A stretch of 64,000 nt of DNA from NCBI RefSeq assembly GCF_001006005.1, contig NZ_CP011254.1, positions 1,116,001 to 1,180,000 of the forward strand, given 5' to 3'. The translations under genes and the position numbers were made by a program. The notes below the pieces were generated by a model that was not told where the DNA came from, made no database searches, and saw only the letters and a list, made by a program, of their open reading frames with translations. Source of the stretch: Serratia fonticola (GTDB lineage: Bacteria > Pseudomonadota > Gammaproteobacteria > Enterobacterales > Enterobacteriaceae). Position 1 is the stretch's first letter. Each line of letters begins with the position of its first letter. Of this stretch, positions 26,272 to 34,615 are shown one piece after another.

Positions 26272-27216
26272 ATGAAGAAAATCATACTGGACTGCGACCC
26301 GGGGCATGACGATGCGATCGCGATGTTGCTGGCATGGGGCAACCCAGATATTGAACTGCTGGCCGTCACCACCGTCGTCGGCAACCAGACGCTGGAGAAG
26401 GTCACGCGGAACGCGCTGGCCGTGGCGCGCATTGCCAACATCACCGGCGTACCCTTTGCCGCTGGCTGTTCGCGGCCCCTGGTACGGCAAATTGAAGTCG
26501 CACCCGACATTCACGGCGAATCGGGCCTCGATGGGCCAGTCCTACCGGAACCCACTCTGCAACTGGCCGATATCCATGCCGTCGATCTGATCATTGATAC
26601 CATCATGGCGCACCCACCAGGCACCGTAACGCTGGTGCCCACCGCAGGCCTGACCAACATCGCCATGGCGGTGCGCAAGGAACCCCGCATTGCCACACGC
26701 GTGAAGGAAGTGGTGCTGATGGGCGGCGGTTACCACGTGGGTAACTGGAGCGCAGTGGCTGAATTCAATATCAAAATCGATCCGGAAGCCGCGCATATCG
26801 TATTCAACGAACCCTGGCCGTTAACCATGGTTGGTCTGGATCTGACGCATCAGGCGCTGGCCACACCAGAAGTTAGCGCGCGTATCGCCGCCATTGGCAC
26901 CGGTCCTGCGAAATTTGTCGTCGAACTGCTCGAGTTCTTCGGCCATATGTATAAGCAGGCGCAGGGTTTCACTTCGCCACCGGTACACGATCCCTGCGCG
27001 GTCGCCTATGTGATCAACCCCAACGTGATGACGGTGCGTAAGGTGCCCATCGATATTGAGCTGACCGGTACCCTGACGCTGGGGATGACGGTCGCGGACT
27101 TCCGCTTCCCGGCCCCGGCGGATTGCCATACCCAGGTGGCAGTGAAGCTTGATGAAACCGCCTTTTGGGATCTGATTGTGGATGCGTTGCAAAGAATTGG
27201 TGAAGTTGAGGTTTGA
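26272..27216 (+). CDS. Ribonucleoside hydrolase (IunH/Rih family)
   Basis: This 314-residue protein has the N-terminal calcium-binding DCDPGHDDA motif (residues 7-15). Further family sites are [29 protein letters not shown] and VHDPCAVAYV. Such enzymes cleave the N-glycosidic bond of nucleosides to base and ribose in the cytosol. The start at 26272 follows AGGAAAAATC; the longer frame from 26239 is less likely. The 3' half of this gene recurs as broken copies at 35.6 and 47.2 kb, which makes this gene the left edge of an insertion hotspot. Which of RihA, RihB or RihC it corresponds to is not clear. Confidence 0.9.
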   Translation: MKKIILDCDPGHDDAIAMLLAWGNPDIELLAVTTVVGNQTLEKVTRNALAVARIANITGVPFAAGCSRPLVRQIEVAPDIHGESGLDGPVLPEPTLQLADIHAVDLIIDTIMAHPPGTVTLVPTAGLTNIAMAVRKEPRIATRVKEVVLMGGGYHVGNWSAVAEFNIKIDPEAAHIVFNEPWPLTMVGLDLTHQALATPEVSARIAAIGTGPAKFVVELLEFFGHMYKQAQGFTSPPVHDPCAVAYVINPNVMTVRKVPIDIELTGTLTLGMTVADFRFPAPADCHTQVAVKLDETAFWDLIVDALQRIGEVEV

Positions 27217-27232
27217 GGCACGGTTGGGAGTA

Positions 27233-27258
27233 AAGTGTCGTGCAAACGTCCGACACTT
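27233..27258. promoter_or_regulatory. Inverted repeat between rih and the MerR-type gene
   Basis: AAGTGTCG and CGACACTT are perfect inverted half-sites separated by 10 bp. The repeat lies 16 bp beyond the rih stop and about 60 bp before the regulator start. It may be an operator or a weak terminator; it has no T-tract. Confidence 0.45.
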
Positions 27259-27318
27259 CATTCAAGCTGGCATTATGCGTAGTATATTGAAAGTGTTCTT
27301 TGTTATCGGATGTCTCTC

Positions 27319-28047
27319 ATGGCTTACTCTATCGGCGAATTTGCCCGGCTTTGCGGAATAAACGCAACCACACTACGCGCCTGGCAGCGTCGTTACGGCC
27401 TGCTTAAACCGATGCGCACCGATGGTGGGCATCGCCAGTACAGCGATGATGATGTCCAGCAGGCGCTCAAAATTCTCGACTGGGTAAAAAAAGGGGTAAC
27501 CATCAGCCAGGTGAAACCCCTGCTTGCTCGCCCTGCAGAAGGCCAGACAAACAACTGGCACACTCTGCAAGAGAAAATGCTGCAGTTGCTCAAAGAGGGA
27601 AAAATCGAATCGCTGCGCCAGCAGATTTACGACTCTGGCCGCGAATATCCTCGCCCGGAGTTGGTCACGGAAGTGCTGCGTCCGCTGCGCAGTAAAGTCT
27701 CTGCCAATATTCCGGCGATGATGACCCTGCGCGAGATCCTGGATGGCATTATCATTTCCTACACCTCATTTTGCCTCGAAAGGGACAAAAAAGCGGCAGG
27801 GGATAACTATCTGATCACCGGCTGGTACCTGTCAGACCCGTGCGAAATCTGGCTGGAAGCGCTCAGGCGTACGGGTCAAGGACAGCACATTGATGTCCTT
27901 CCTGTTCCGCCTGCCAGTCTGGCTCCGGAGCTGTTTCCTGAACGAAAATGGCTGCTTGTCATGACAGGTAAACTCACCCCCGCCCGCAAACAACAGATTG
28001 AACTGTGGCAACAACAGGTGATGTCTCTTGAGGTCATTACACTTTGA
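27319..28047 (+). CDS. MerR-family regulator (MlrA/BluR/LitR-like)
   Basis: This 242-residue protein starts with a MerR winged helix: MAYSIGEFARLCGINATTLRAWQRRYG and QYSDDDVQQALKIL, very like E. coli MlrA/YcgE. The C-terminal 160 residues have the helical plus Rossmann-like layout of the B12-binding light sensors CarH/LitR, but the cobalamin motif DxHxxG is not visible. Length equals MlrA and BluR (243). The second ATG (27319) is chosen since it begins the domain. Homologues stand beside lipid-modification operons like the one downstream, so it probably represses or activates that operon. Its signal may be light, stress or an anti-repressor. Confidence 0.85.
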   Translation: MAYSIGEFARLCGINATTLRAWQRRYGLLKPMRTDGGHRQYSDDDVQQALKILDWVKKGVTISQVKPLLARPAEGQTNNWHTLQEKMLQLLKEGKIESLRQQIYDSGREYPRPELVTEVLRPLRSKVSANIPAMMTLREILDGIIISYTSFCLERDKKAAGDNYLITGWYLSDPCEIWLEALRRTGQGQHIDVLPVPPASLAPELFPERKWLLVMTGKLTPARKQQIELWQQQVMSLEVITL

Positions 28048-28140
28048 CGTTGTTCTTCCGTTAATTATCACAAAAGTTTGAATATTTATTTTTCACCGGG
28101 ATGCTACCTTTTTCCTGTTTGTTAATCCCTACAGGAAATC

Positions 28141-28554
28141 ATGATGAAAAAAGCTACCGGCCTTATTCTGTTAACCTCTCTGGCAATGGCTCCTGCCGCA
28201 TTCAGTGCCCCCTCTGGCACGCTGAGCGTCCATATTCTGAACCAACAGACTGGTATTCCCTCGCCGAATGTTAGCGTCACGCTTGAAAAAGAGCAGCAAA
28301 ACAGCTGGGTCACGCTGGCTAGCGGTAAAACGGACGAAGACGGGCGTATTAAATCTCTCTATCCACAGGACCAGGATATGCTGCCGGGCATTTACAAAGT
28401 GACCTTCAAAACCGGTGACTATTTCCACCAACAGCAGCAAACGTCGTTCTTCCCTGAGATCCCGGTGATGTTCACCGTCACCAAGACCAATGAAAAATTG
28501 CACATCCCACTGCTGTTAAGCCAGTATGGATACTCTACCTACAAAGGAAGTTGA
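28141..28554 (+). CDS. hiuH: Periplasmic 5-hydroxyisourate hydrolase (transthyretin-like)
   Basis: This 137-residue precursor has a signal peptide cut near AAFSA/A (about residue 22) and a transthyretin-like domain beginning [19 protein letters not shown]. It ends in YSTYKGS, a conservative form of the catalytic C-terminal YRGS tetrad. HIU hydrolase converts 5-hydroxyisourate, an unstable urate product, to OHCU. AGGAAATC precedes the paired ATGs. No other purine catabolism gene is adjacent except the nucleoside hydrolase. It may be a passenger between the regulator and the lipid operon. Confidence 0.88.
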   Translation: MMKKATGLILLTSLAMAPAAFSAPSGTLSVHILNQQTGIPSPNVSVTLEKEQQNSWVTLASGKTDEDGRIKSLYPQDQDMLPGIYKVTFKTGDYFHQQQQTSFFPEIPVMFTVTKTNEKLHIPLLLSQYGYSTYKGS

Positions 28555-28722
28555 AGTTAAAGCATGCTCATGTTGCACAGTTAACAGCATGGGCATGCAA
28601 ACTTAATACGTTGAAGCTAATGAGAAAATAATTATCACCTTGCCAAAGTTGGACAAAGTAAAATAATTGTGTAAGTTTTAACTATGCAATAACGCTACGT
28701 TGTTCACTTCCAGGTGAGACTC

Positions 28723-29157
28723 ATGAGCTCTATGCCATCCATCATCAATCGGTTTGTTGATTACTACAGCAAGCTGGATAACCAGCCGCCATCTGCGTTG
28801 GCGGAGATCTATCATGCTGATGCCAGGCTGAGCGACCCGTTTGGTGAACATCAGGGTCTTTTGGCGATCCAGCGTTACTTCACTCATCTATTGGCCAACG
28901 TAAAGCATTGCAGCTTTACCATCGATTACCCCCTCTGCGAAGGCCATCGTTTTGCCGTAACTTGGGCAATGCATTGGTCTCACCCGCGTATTTCAGGGGG
29001 AGAAACACTCGTCCTCGCAGGATGCTCAATCGTCGATGTGCAGGACAACCTGATTATTCGCCAGCGCGATTACTACGATGCCGGGGAGATGATTTACGAA
29101 CATCTCCCCCTGCTTGGCTGGGCGGTGCGAAGTGTTAAAAGGAGAATGCGCTCATGA
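28723..29157 (+). CDS. SnoaL/NTF2-like protein, first gene of the lipid-modification operon
   Basis: This 144-residue protein has the NTF2-like cone fold pattern: an N-terminal helix FVDYYSKLDN, the YHADARLSDPFGEHQGLLAIQ segment, and strands ending in RQRDYYDAGEMIYEHLPLLG. Such proteins bind small hydrophobic molecules or act as isomerases or hydrolases. The ATG at 28723 follows AGGTGA; a GTG three codons earlier is possible. Its stop overlaps the next start by 4 bp. The 168-bp gap upstream probably carries the operon promoter. It is a standard member of MerR/LitR-linked operons of this kind. Confidence 0.8.
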   Translation: MSSMPSIINRFVDYYSKLDNQPPSALAEIYHADARLSDPFGEHQGLLAIQRYFTHLLANVKHCSFTIDYPLCEGHRFAVTWAMHWSHPRISGGETLVLAGCSIVDVQDNLIIRQRDYYDAGEMIYEHLPLLGWAVRSVKRRMRS

Positions 29158-29873
29158 TGACTGTCCTCATCACCGGCGCAAGCTCCGGCATTGGTGCCGG
29201 GCTCGCTAAGTCCTGGGCCGATGACGGCTGCCAAGTCATTGCCTGCGGGCGAGACCGGGCCAGGCTGGAAGCACTGCAACAGTACAGCCCTAATATCACG
29301 TTACGCGTGTTCGATATGACGGACAGGGAGGCCTGCCATCTGGCGCTTGCAGATTGCACTGCCGACCTGATCGTTCTTTGTGCGGGAACCTGCGAATACC
29401 TGGAACAGGGTGTGGTGGATGCCGCTCTGGTGGAACGTGTGATGAGTACCAACTTCCAGGGGCCAGTGAACTGTCTGGCCGCACTTCAGACGCAGCTTCT
29501 TCCAGGAAGTCGCGTGGCGCTGGTCAGTTCGATGGCGCACTGGCTGCCGTTCCCACGAGCAGAGGCGTATGGCGCGTCAAAAGCCGCCCTCACCTGGTTT
29601 GCCAATAGCCTGCGTCTTGACTGGGAGCACAAAGGCATTGCCGTCACGGTTGTCTCACCGGGCTTTGTAGATACGCCGCTGACCCGTAAAAATGATTTTC
29701 CCATGCCCGGCCAGGTGAGCGTCGACGATGCCGTGAAGGCGATCCGTCACGGGCTGGCGAAAGGGAAAAAGCACATCGCCTTTCCCACCGGATTCAGCCT
29801 GGTCATGAAGCTGCTTTCAGGGCTCCCTAACTTCCTTCAGCGCAGGCTATTGCGCAGGATGGTTCGCTCATGA
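29154..29873 (+). CDS. Short-chain dehydrogenase/reductase
   Basis: This 239-residue Rossmann protein has the classical SDR elements: TGASSGIGAGLA (about residues 7-18), the catalytic Ser in VALVSSMAHW and YGASKAAL with the YxxxK pair. The C-terminal SPGFVDTPLT loop is also typical. It overlaps both neighbours by 4 bp. In this operon it may reduce or oxidise a lipid-linked keto or hydroxyl group. The substrate is unknown. Confidence 0.88.
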   Translation: MMTVLITGASSGIGAGLAKSWADDGCQVIACGRDRARLEALQQYSPNITLRVFDMTDREACHLALADCTADLIVLCAGTCEYLEQGVVDAALVERVMSTNFQGPVNCLAALQTQLLPGSRVALVSSMAHWLPFPRAEAYGASKAALTWFANSLRLDWEHKGIAVTVVSPGFVDTPLTRKNDFPMPGQVSVDDAVKAIRHGLAKGKKHIAFPTGFSLVMKLLSGLPNFLQRRLLRRMVRS

Positions 29874-31129
29874 ACATCGCCATTATCGGCAGCGGTATCG
29901 CAGGGCTCACCTGTGCCTGGCGGCTGGCCGGACATCATCAGGTCACGCTTTTCGAAGCGGAACCCGCGGTGGGTGGGCATACCGCCACGGTGGATGTCAG
30001 CACGCCGCAGGGGAAGTATGCCATCGATACTGGGTTTATCGTCTACAACGACCGTACCTATCCGCGCTTTATGGGCCTGCTCAGCGAGCTGGGCATCAGC
30101 GGGCAAAAAACGCAGATGAGCTTCTCCGTACATAATCCGCAAAGCGGGCTTGAGTATAACGGCCACACCCTCACCTCGCTGTTTGCACAGCGTCGTAACC
30201 TGGTTAATCCGGCGTTCTGGGGGCTGCTGCGAGATATCGTGCGCTTCAACCGCCTGGCAAAACAGGCGTTGGCGGGCGACGTTAACGAAAACGCCACGCT
30301 GGAGACTTTCCTCGAGCAGCACGGCTTCAGCGCGTTTTTCGCGCGTCATTATATCCTGCCGATGGGGGCTGCCATCTGGTCCTCGTCGCTGCAGGAGATG
30401 CGCCGCTTCCCACTTCCGCTGTTTTTGCGCTTCTTTGAGCATCACGGCCTGCTGGACGTTACCCACCGTCCGCAGTGGTATGTGGTGCCCGGTGGTTCTC
30501 GCGAATACGTCCGCGCCATTTTGGCCCAGTTGGGTGACCGCCTGACCCTGCACCTCAACGCACCGGTACAGCAGGTCACCCGCCACAACGGCGGCGTTGA
30601 AATCCAACTCGCGCAGTCGAGCCACACGTTCGACCAGGTTATCTTCGCCTGCCATTCCTCACAGGCGCTGGCGATGCTTGCTGATCCTACTCCTGCGGAA
30701 AGCGAGGTTCTGGGCGATATTGGCTGGCAGCATAACGAGGTGGTTTTGCACAGCGATCCACGCTGGCTGCCGGTGCGCGAGCGTGCCTGGGCAAGCTGGA
30801 ACTATCGCCTGAGCGAACGGGACCAGGCCAGCGCCTGCGTCACCTACAACATGAATATCTTACAAGGGTTACCTGAGGGTAGCCCTCTGTTCTGCGTCAC
30901 CCTGAACCCGGAAACACCGGTGGACGAGCGCTACGTCTGGAAACGCTTTGTCTACGAGCACCCGATGTTTAACCCAAAAAGCTGGCGTGCCCAGTCGCGC
31001 CGCGGCGAGATTAACGGCCACCAACGGAGCTGGTTCTGTGGAGCTTACTGGTACAACGGTTTTCACGAAGATGGGGTACGCAGCGCGCTGGACGTGGTGA
31101 AAGGGATCGCTGCCGGGGAGGACCTGTAA
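29870..31129 (+). CDS. FAD-dependent amine-oxidase-fold oxidoreductase/desaturase
   Basis: This 419-residue flavoprotein begins with the FAD-binding MNIAIIGSGIAGLTCAWRLA and the second motif FEAEPAVGGHTATVD. Its C-terminal flavin segment is SWFCGAYWYNGFHEDGVRSA. Homologues are always found with DUF1365 and a CFA-type methyltransferase. They are candidates for fatty-acyl desaturation in furan or methylated fatty acid formation (known for the Rhodobacter Ufa proteins, by analogy only). It overlaps the SDR gene by 4 bp and is followed 2 bp later by DUF1365. Confidence 0.85.
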   Translation: MNIAIIGSGIAGLTCAWRLAGHHQVTLFEAEPAVGGHTATVDVSTPQGKYAIDTGFIVYNDRTYPRFMGLLSELGISGQKTQMSFSVHNPQSGLEYNGHTLTSLFAQRRNLVNPAFWGLLRDIVRFNRLAKQALAGDVNENATLETFLEQHGFSAFFARHYILPMGAAIWSSSLQEMRRFPLPLFLRFFEHHGLLDVTHRPQWYVVPGGSREYVRAILAQLGDRLTLHLNAPVQQVTRHNGGVEIQLAQSSHTFDQVIFACHSSQALAMLADPTPAESEVLGDIGWQHNEVVLHSDPRWLPVRERAWASWNYRLSERDQASACVTYNMNILQGLPEGSPLFCVTLNPETPVDERYVWKRFVYEHPMFNPKSWRAQSRRGEINGHQRSWFCGAYWYNGFHEDGVRSALDVVKGIAAGEDL

Positions 31130-31130
31130 G

Positions 31131-31844
31131 ATGAACAGTTGCCTTTACCAGGGTGTGTTACGCCATCGTCGCTTCCAGCCGAAATCACACCATTTTCGCT
31201 ATAACGTGTTTATGGCCTGGATCGATCTGGACGAGCTGGATGCGCTGCCGTCGGCGGGGATCCGCCGTAATCGCTTTGCCGCGGCCGCCTTCCATGATGC
31301 GGATTACCCACTCGGCACACCGCTTAAAGAGAACGCCCTCGACCGGCTGCAAACCCTGACCGGGGAACGTCCCGATGGCCGCGTCATGCTCCTGACCCAG
31401 CTTCGTTATTTCGGCTTCCATTTTAATCCGATCAATCTCTACTACTGCTATGACAATACGGGCATCCTGCGCTGGATATTGGCCGAAGTGCGCAACACCC
31501 CGTGGAACGAGCGCCATTACTATGCGGTGGATGGCCAGGCAGCTCGCCCGCAGCCGAAAGCCTTCCATGTCTCCCCGTTTAATCCGATGGATATGGTCTA
31601 TCACTGGCGCTTCAACGCCCCCGGTAAAACGCTGCATATGCATATCGAAAATCATCAGGAGTCGAAGGTGTTCGACGCCACACTCGCGCTTCGCCGTGAG
31701 CACCTAACGCGCGCGACCCTGAGATCGATATTGCTGCGCATACCGCTGATGACCCTGAAAACCGTCCTGGCGATTTACTGGCAAGCGTTACGGCTGTGGC
31801 TTAAACGCGTGCCGTTGTACAACCATCCCGTTAGAAGGAGTTAG
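31131..31844 (+). CDS. DUF1365 family protein
   Basis: This 237-residue protein carries the family marks YQGVLRHRRFQPKSHHFRY, FGFHFNPINLYYCYD and KAFHVSPFNPMDMVYHW. The family has no confirmed activity but nearly always lies between a flavin oxidoreductase and a cyclopropane-fatty-acid-synthase homologue, so it acts in the same lipid modification. The many conserved His and Asn residues suggest a metal- or lipid-binding enzyme. The gap to the methyltransferase is 5 bp. Confidence 0.85.
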   Translation: MNSCLYQGVLRHRRFQPKSHHFRYNVFMAWIDLDELDALPSAGIRRNRFAAAAFHDADYPLGTPLKENALDRLQTLTGERPDGRVMLLTQLRYFGFHFNPINLYYCYDNTGILRWILAEVRNTPWNERHYYAVDGQAARPQPKAFHVSPFNPMDMVYHWRFNAPGKTLHMHIENHQESKVFDATLALRREHLTRATLRSILLRIPLMTLKTVLAIYWQALRLWLKRVPLYNHPVRRS

Positions 31845-31849
31845 CGCTC

Positions 31850-33070
31850 ATGACCGATCCTGCCTTTGCGCTTGAATCCGATATCCCTCGTAACGCCCGT
31901 ATCGCACGCTGGCTACTCTTTCGTTTGCTGAGCGGTATCCGCGAGGGCTCGCTCACCGTGCGTGAAGGACAGCAGACCCTCCATTTTGGCGATGAATCTT
32001 CCGCGCTGCGTGCTGAAGTGCAGATCCTCGCGCCGGGTGTTTACTGGCGTCTGCTCACCGGCGGCAGCCTCGCCGCGGCCGAATCCTGGATGGAGGGTGA
32101 GTGGGAGACGCATCAGTTAACCCCGCTTTTGCAGATCCTGGCCCTCAACGGCAAGGTGCTGGGAAGGCTGGAAAGTGGTTTTCGCCTGCTGGGCAATCCC
32201 ATGGAGCGGCTTCGCCACTGGACGCGGCGTAATTACCGCAAACAGGCGCGGGAAAACATCTCCGCCCATTACGATCTGGGTAACGAATTCTATGCGCACT
32301 TTCTCGATGAAGATCTGCTCTACTCCAGCGCGCTGTTCACTGCCGACGACCAGGCTCTCTCCCAAGCCCAGCAGGCAAAAATGGAACGCCTGTGCGAACA
32401 ACTGGCGCTGACCGCAGGCGATCACCTGCTGGAAATCGGCACTGGCTGGGGGGCAATGGCGGAATACGCCGCCCGTCACTACGGCTGCCGCGTCACTACC
32501 ACGACGCTGTCGCGGGAGCAGTACATCTGGGCTACAGAGCGGATTGCCCGCGCGGGATTGCAGGACAGAGTTCAGGTTCTGCTGTGCGACTACCGCGACC
32601 TGACCGGACAATTCGACAAACTGGTATCGGTTGAGATGATTGAAGCCGTGGGTAAACGCTACCTGCCGGATTTCTTCCGCACCTGTCAGGCGCGCCTGCG
32701 CCCGGGTGGCAAAATGGCGATTCAGGCCATCACCATTCAGGATCAGCGCTACCACGACTACAGCAAAAGCGTCGATTTTATCCAGCGTTACATCTTCCCC
32801 GGCGGGTTCCTACCGAGCATCACGGCAATGAGTGAACTGATGACGCGTCACACCGATTTTGTCGTCCGTAATCTGTTCGATATGGGGCCAGACTATGCCC
32901 GCACGCTGACACACTGGCGGCAGCGTTTTCTGCACGCCTGGCAGGACATTGAAAAGCTCGGTTTCGATGAAAGGTTCCGCCGTATGTGGCTGTACTACTT
33001 TGGCTACTGCGAAGCCGGTTTTAACGCACGCACCATCAGCGTGGTGCAACTGACCGCAGAGCGTGTATGA
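31850..33070 (+). CDS. Cyclopropane-fatty-acid-synthase-like SAM methyltransferase
   Basis: This 406-residue class I methyltransferase shows ENISAHYDLGNEFYAHFLDE, typical of CFA synthases, then the SAM site LLEIGTGWGAMAEYAARHYG and the lipid-binding GKMAIQAITIQDQRY / SVDFIQRYIFPGGFLPS. The N-terminal 130 residues are a phospholipid-binding domain. It should transfer a methyl or methylene unit to an unsaturated acyl chain in the membrane. It is not the housekeeping cfa gene by context: it is embedded in the MerR-linked operon. The gene overlaps the next by 4 bp. Confidence 0.9.
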   Translation: MTDPAFALESDIPRNARIARWLLFRLLSGIREGSLTVREGQQTLHFGDESSALRAEVQILAPGVYWRLLTGGSLAAAESWMEGEWETHQLTPLLQILALNGKVLGRLESGFRLLGNPMERLRHWTRRNYRKQARENISAHYDLGNEFYAHFLDEDLLYSSALFTADDQALSQAQQAKMERLCEQLALTAGDHLLEIGTGWGAMAEYAARHYGCRVTTTTLSREQYIWATERIARAGLQDRVQVLLCDYRDLTGQFDKLVSVEMIEAVGKRYLPDFFRTCQARLRPGGKMAIQAITIQDQRYHDYSKSVDFIQRYIFPGGFLPSITAMSELMTRHTDFVVRNLFDMGPDYARTLTHWRQRFLHAWQDIEKLGFDERFRRMWLYYFGYCEAGFNARTISVVQLTAERV

Positions 33071-33552
33071 ACCGCTCTGTGCAGGTCGTGCTGATGGCTC
33101 TCGCGTTCGATCTCTACTGGACGCTGGTAGTGCTGTTTCGCGAGCGAGGACTGTTTCTGTGGCTCGCCCTGGCGATCCTGGCCTGTCTGATGCTGTCGCC
33201 TGCACACCGTGTTTACGCCCTGCTGCTGGCCGCGGCGGGCTGCGGTCTGGATGCCCTCTGGGTGCTGATGGGGCTGATCGGCTTTAACAGTGACGCGCTG
33301 TTGCCCCTGTGGATGATGGCGCTGTGGCTGATGTTCGCTACCGTCTGGACCCACTTGACCCTCACGACCACGCTGCCGGGGTGGATCCTGGCTCTGTTGG
33401 CAACCGTTGGCGGTCCCGTAGCGTATGTGATTGGCGAACGTCTGGGTGCCATGACTTTCCGGGAGCCGACCTTGATCGTCGTCAGTTGGATGGCACTGGG
33501 TTGGCTGGTTCTGATGCTGTTGTTCCATATTCTGACCAGGAGGCGACAATGA
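33067..33552 (+). CDS. DUF2878 integral membrane protein
   Basis: This 161-residue protein has about five hydrophobic helices (for example LMALAFDLYWTLVVLF and WILALLATVGGPVAYVIGE). It belongs to DUF2878, which occurs in this operon type. It overlaps the methyltransferase start region by 4 bp and the chalcone-isomerase-like gene by 4 bp. No catalytic motif is visible. A membrane anchor or lipid-handling role is only an inference from context. Confidence 0.8.
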   Translation: MNRSVQVVLMALAFDLYWTLVVLFRERGLFLWLALAILACLMLSPAHRVYALLLAAAGCGLDALWVLMGLIGFNSDALLPLWMMALWLMFATVWTHLTLTTTLPGWILALLATVGGPVAYVIGERLGAMTFREPTLIVVSWMALGWLVLMLLFHILTRRRQ

Positions 33553-34076
33553 GAACCTCTTTACTGATGCTGCTGTGGTTGGCGGCCATCTCGCCCGTCG
33601 CCCATGCCGCCGACTGGTTAAGCTGGCGCAAAGTGGGTGATGCCAGCCTGACATGGGGGCCGTTTACCGTTTATACCTCCCAACTGAGCACGCCGGATGG
33701 TAGGTATCACGGGCCAGAGCAGGATCAGGCGTTGATGATTACCTACAAACGCGACATCGATCGCGACCAGTTGGTCGAAGCCACTCGTGACCAGTGGCAG
33801 GCGCAGGGGATCCTGGAGCGCGAACCACAGAGCGAAGCCTGGCTGCGCATGCTCCAGTCACTCTGGCCGGATGTCACGCCGGGCTCGCAGCTTACCTTTG
33901 TTATCAAGGGTAAGCAGGGGCAGTTCTGGTATCGCGCCTCGGCGGCAGAAAAAAGCTTTACCCCGCTCGGCCCCAGCCAGTCTGCAGCCTTCAGTACAAA
34001 CTTTCTGGCCATCTGGCTCGATCCACGTACGCAATATCCCGAACTACGTCGGCAGTTGATCGGAGGTGAAAAATGA
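33549..34076 (+). CDS. Exported chalcone-isomerase-like protein
   Basis: This 175-residue precursor has a signal peptide ending near VAHAA (about residue 22). The mature domain has the chalcone isomerase-like fold pattern: WRKVGDASLTWGPFTVYTSQL and ALMITYKRDIDRDQLVEAT. Bacterial members are periplasmic and probably bind fatty acids rather than chalcones. The start at 33549 overlaps the DUF2878 stop; the longer open frame from 33309 merely shadows that gene. It precedes the DUF3833 lipoprotein by a 4-bp overlap. Confidence 0.82.
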   Translation: MRTSLLMLLWLAAISPVAHAADWLSWRKVGDASLTWGPFTVYTSQLSTPDGRYHGPEQDQALMITYKRDIDRDQLVEATRDQWQAQGILEREPQSEAWLRMLQSLWPDVTPGSQLTFVIKGKQGQFWYRASAAEKSFTPLGPSQSAAFSTNFLAIWLDPRTQYPELRRQLIGGEK

Positions 34077-34603
34077 AACGCATTCTGACACTTGGTCTGG
34101 CGCTGATGATGCTTCTGGTGGGTTGCAGCACAGACATCAGCGACTACCGGCATCAACAACCGCCGCTCGATATCTTCCACTACTTCCAGGGGAAAACCGA
34201 GGCATGGGGCATGGTACAGGACCGCAGCGGAAAACAGCTGCGCCGCTTCCACGTGGAAATCACTGGCAACGTCATCGGCGACACGCTGACGCTAAATGAA
34301 CACTTTGTCTATGACGATGGCGAGAAACAGCAACGGGTGTGGCATATCCGGCGCGTCGGTACCAATCGCTACGAAGGCACCGCAGGCGATATTGAAGGTG
34401 TGGCCAGTGGCGTGGCGGAAGGCAACGCCTTTAACTGGCGTTACAGCATGAACGTGAAAGCCAATGGCAGTACCTGGCTGCTTCACTTTGATGACTGGAT
34501 GTACCTGCAGGATGACACGCATCTTTTTAATAAAACAGAGATGAAGAAATTCGGTATCACCGTCGGTCAGGTGACGCTTTTCTTCACCCGAAAAGAACAG
34601 TAA
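34073..34603 (+). CDS. DUF3833 lipoprotein
   Basis: This 176-residue protein has an N-terminal signal with lipobox LVGC (Cys at residue 19), so it is probably outer-membrane anchored. The mature part is beta-rich with GKTEAWGMVQDRSGKQLRRF and NWRYSMNVKANGSTWLLHFDD, matching DUF3833. It is thought to be lipocalin-like, which would fit transport of a modified lipid between membranes; that is inference. It follows the chalcone-isomerase-like gene with overlapping codons. Confidence 0.82.
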   Translation: MKRILTLGLALMMLLVGCSTDISDYRHQQPPLDIFHYFQGKTEAWGMVQDRSGKQLRRFHVEITGNVIGDTLTLNEHFVYDDGEKQQRVWHIRRVGTNRYEGTAGDIEGVASGVAEGNAFNWRYSMNVKANGSTWLLHFDDWMYLQDDTHLFNKTEMKKFGITVGQVTLFFTRKEQ

Positions 34604-34615
34604 GAGGATCGCGAC

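Noticed and set aside
33309..33548. Upstream extension of the chalcone-isomerase-like frame
   Set aside because: It overlaps the DUF2878 gene in another frame; the signal peptide and ribosome site fix the start at 33549.
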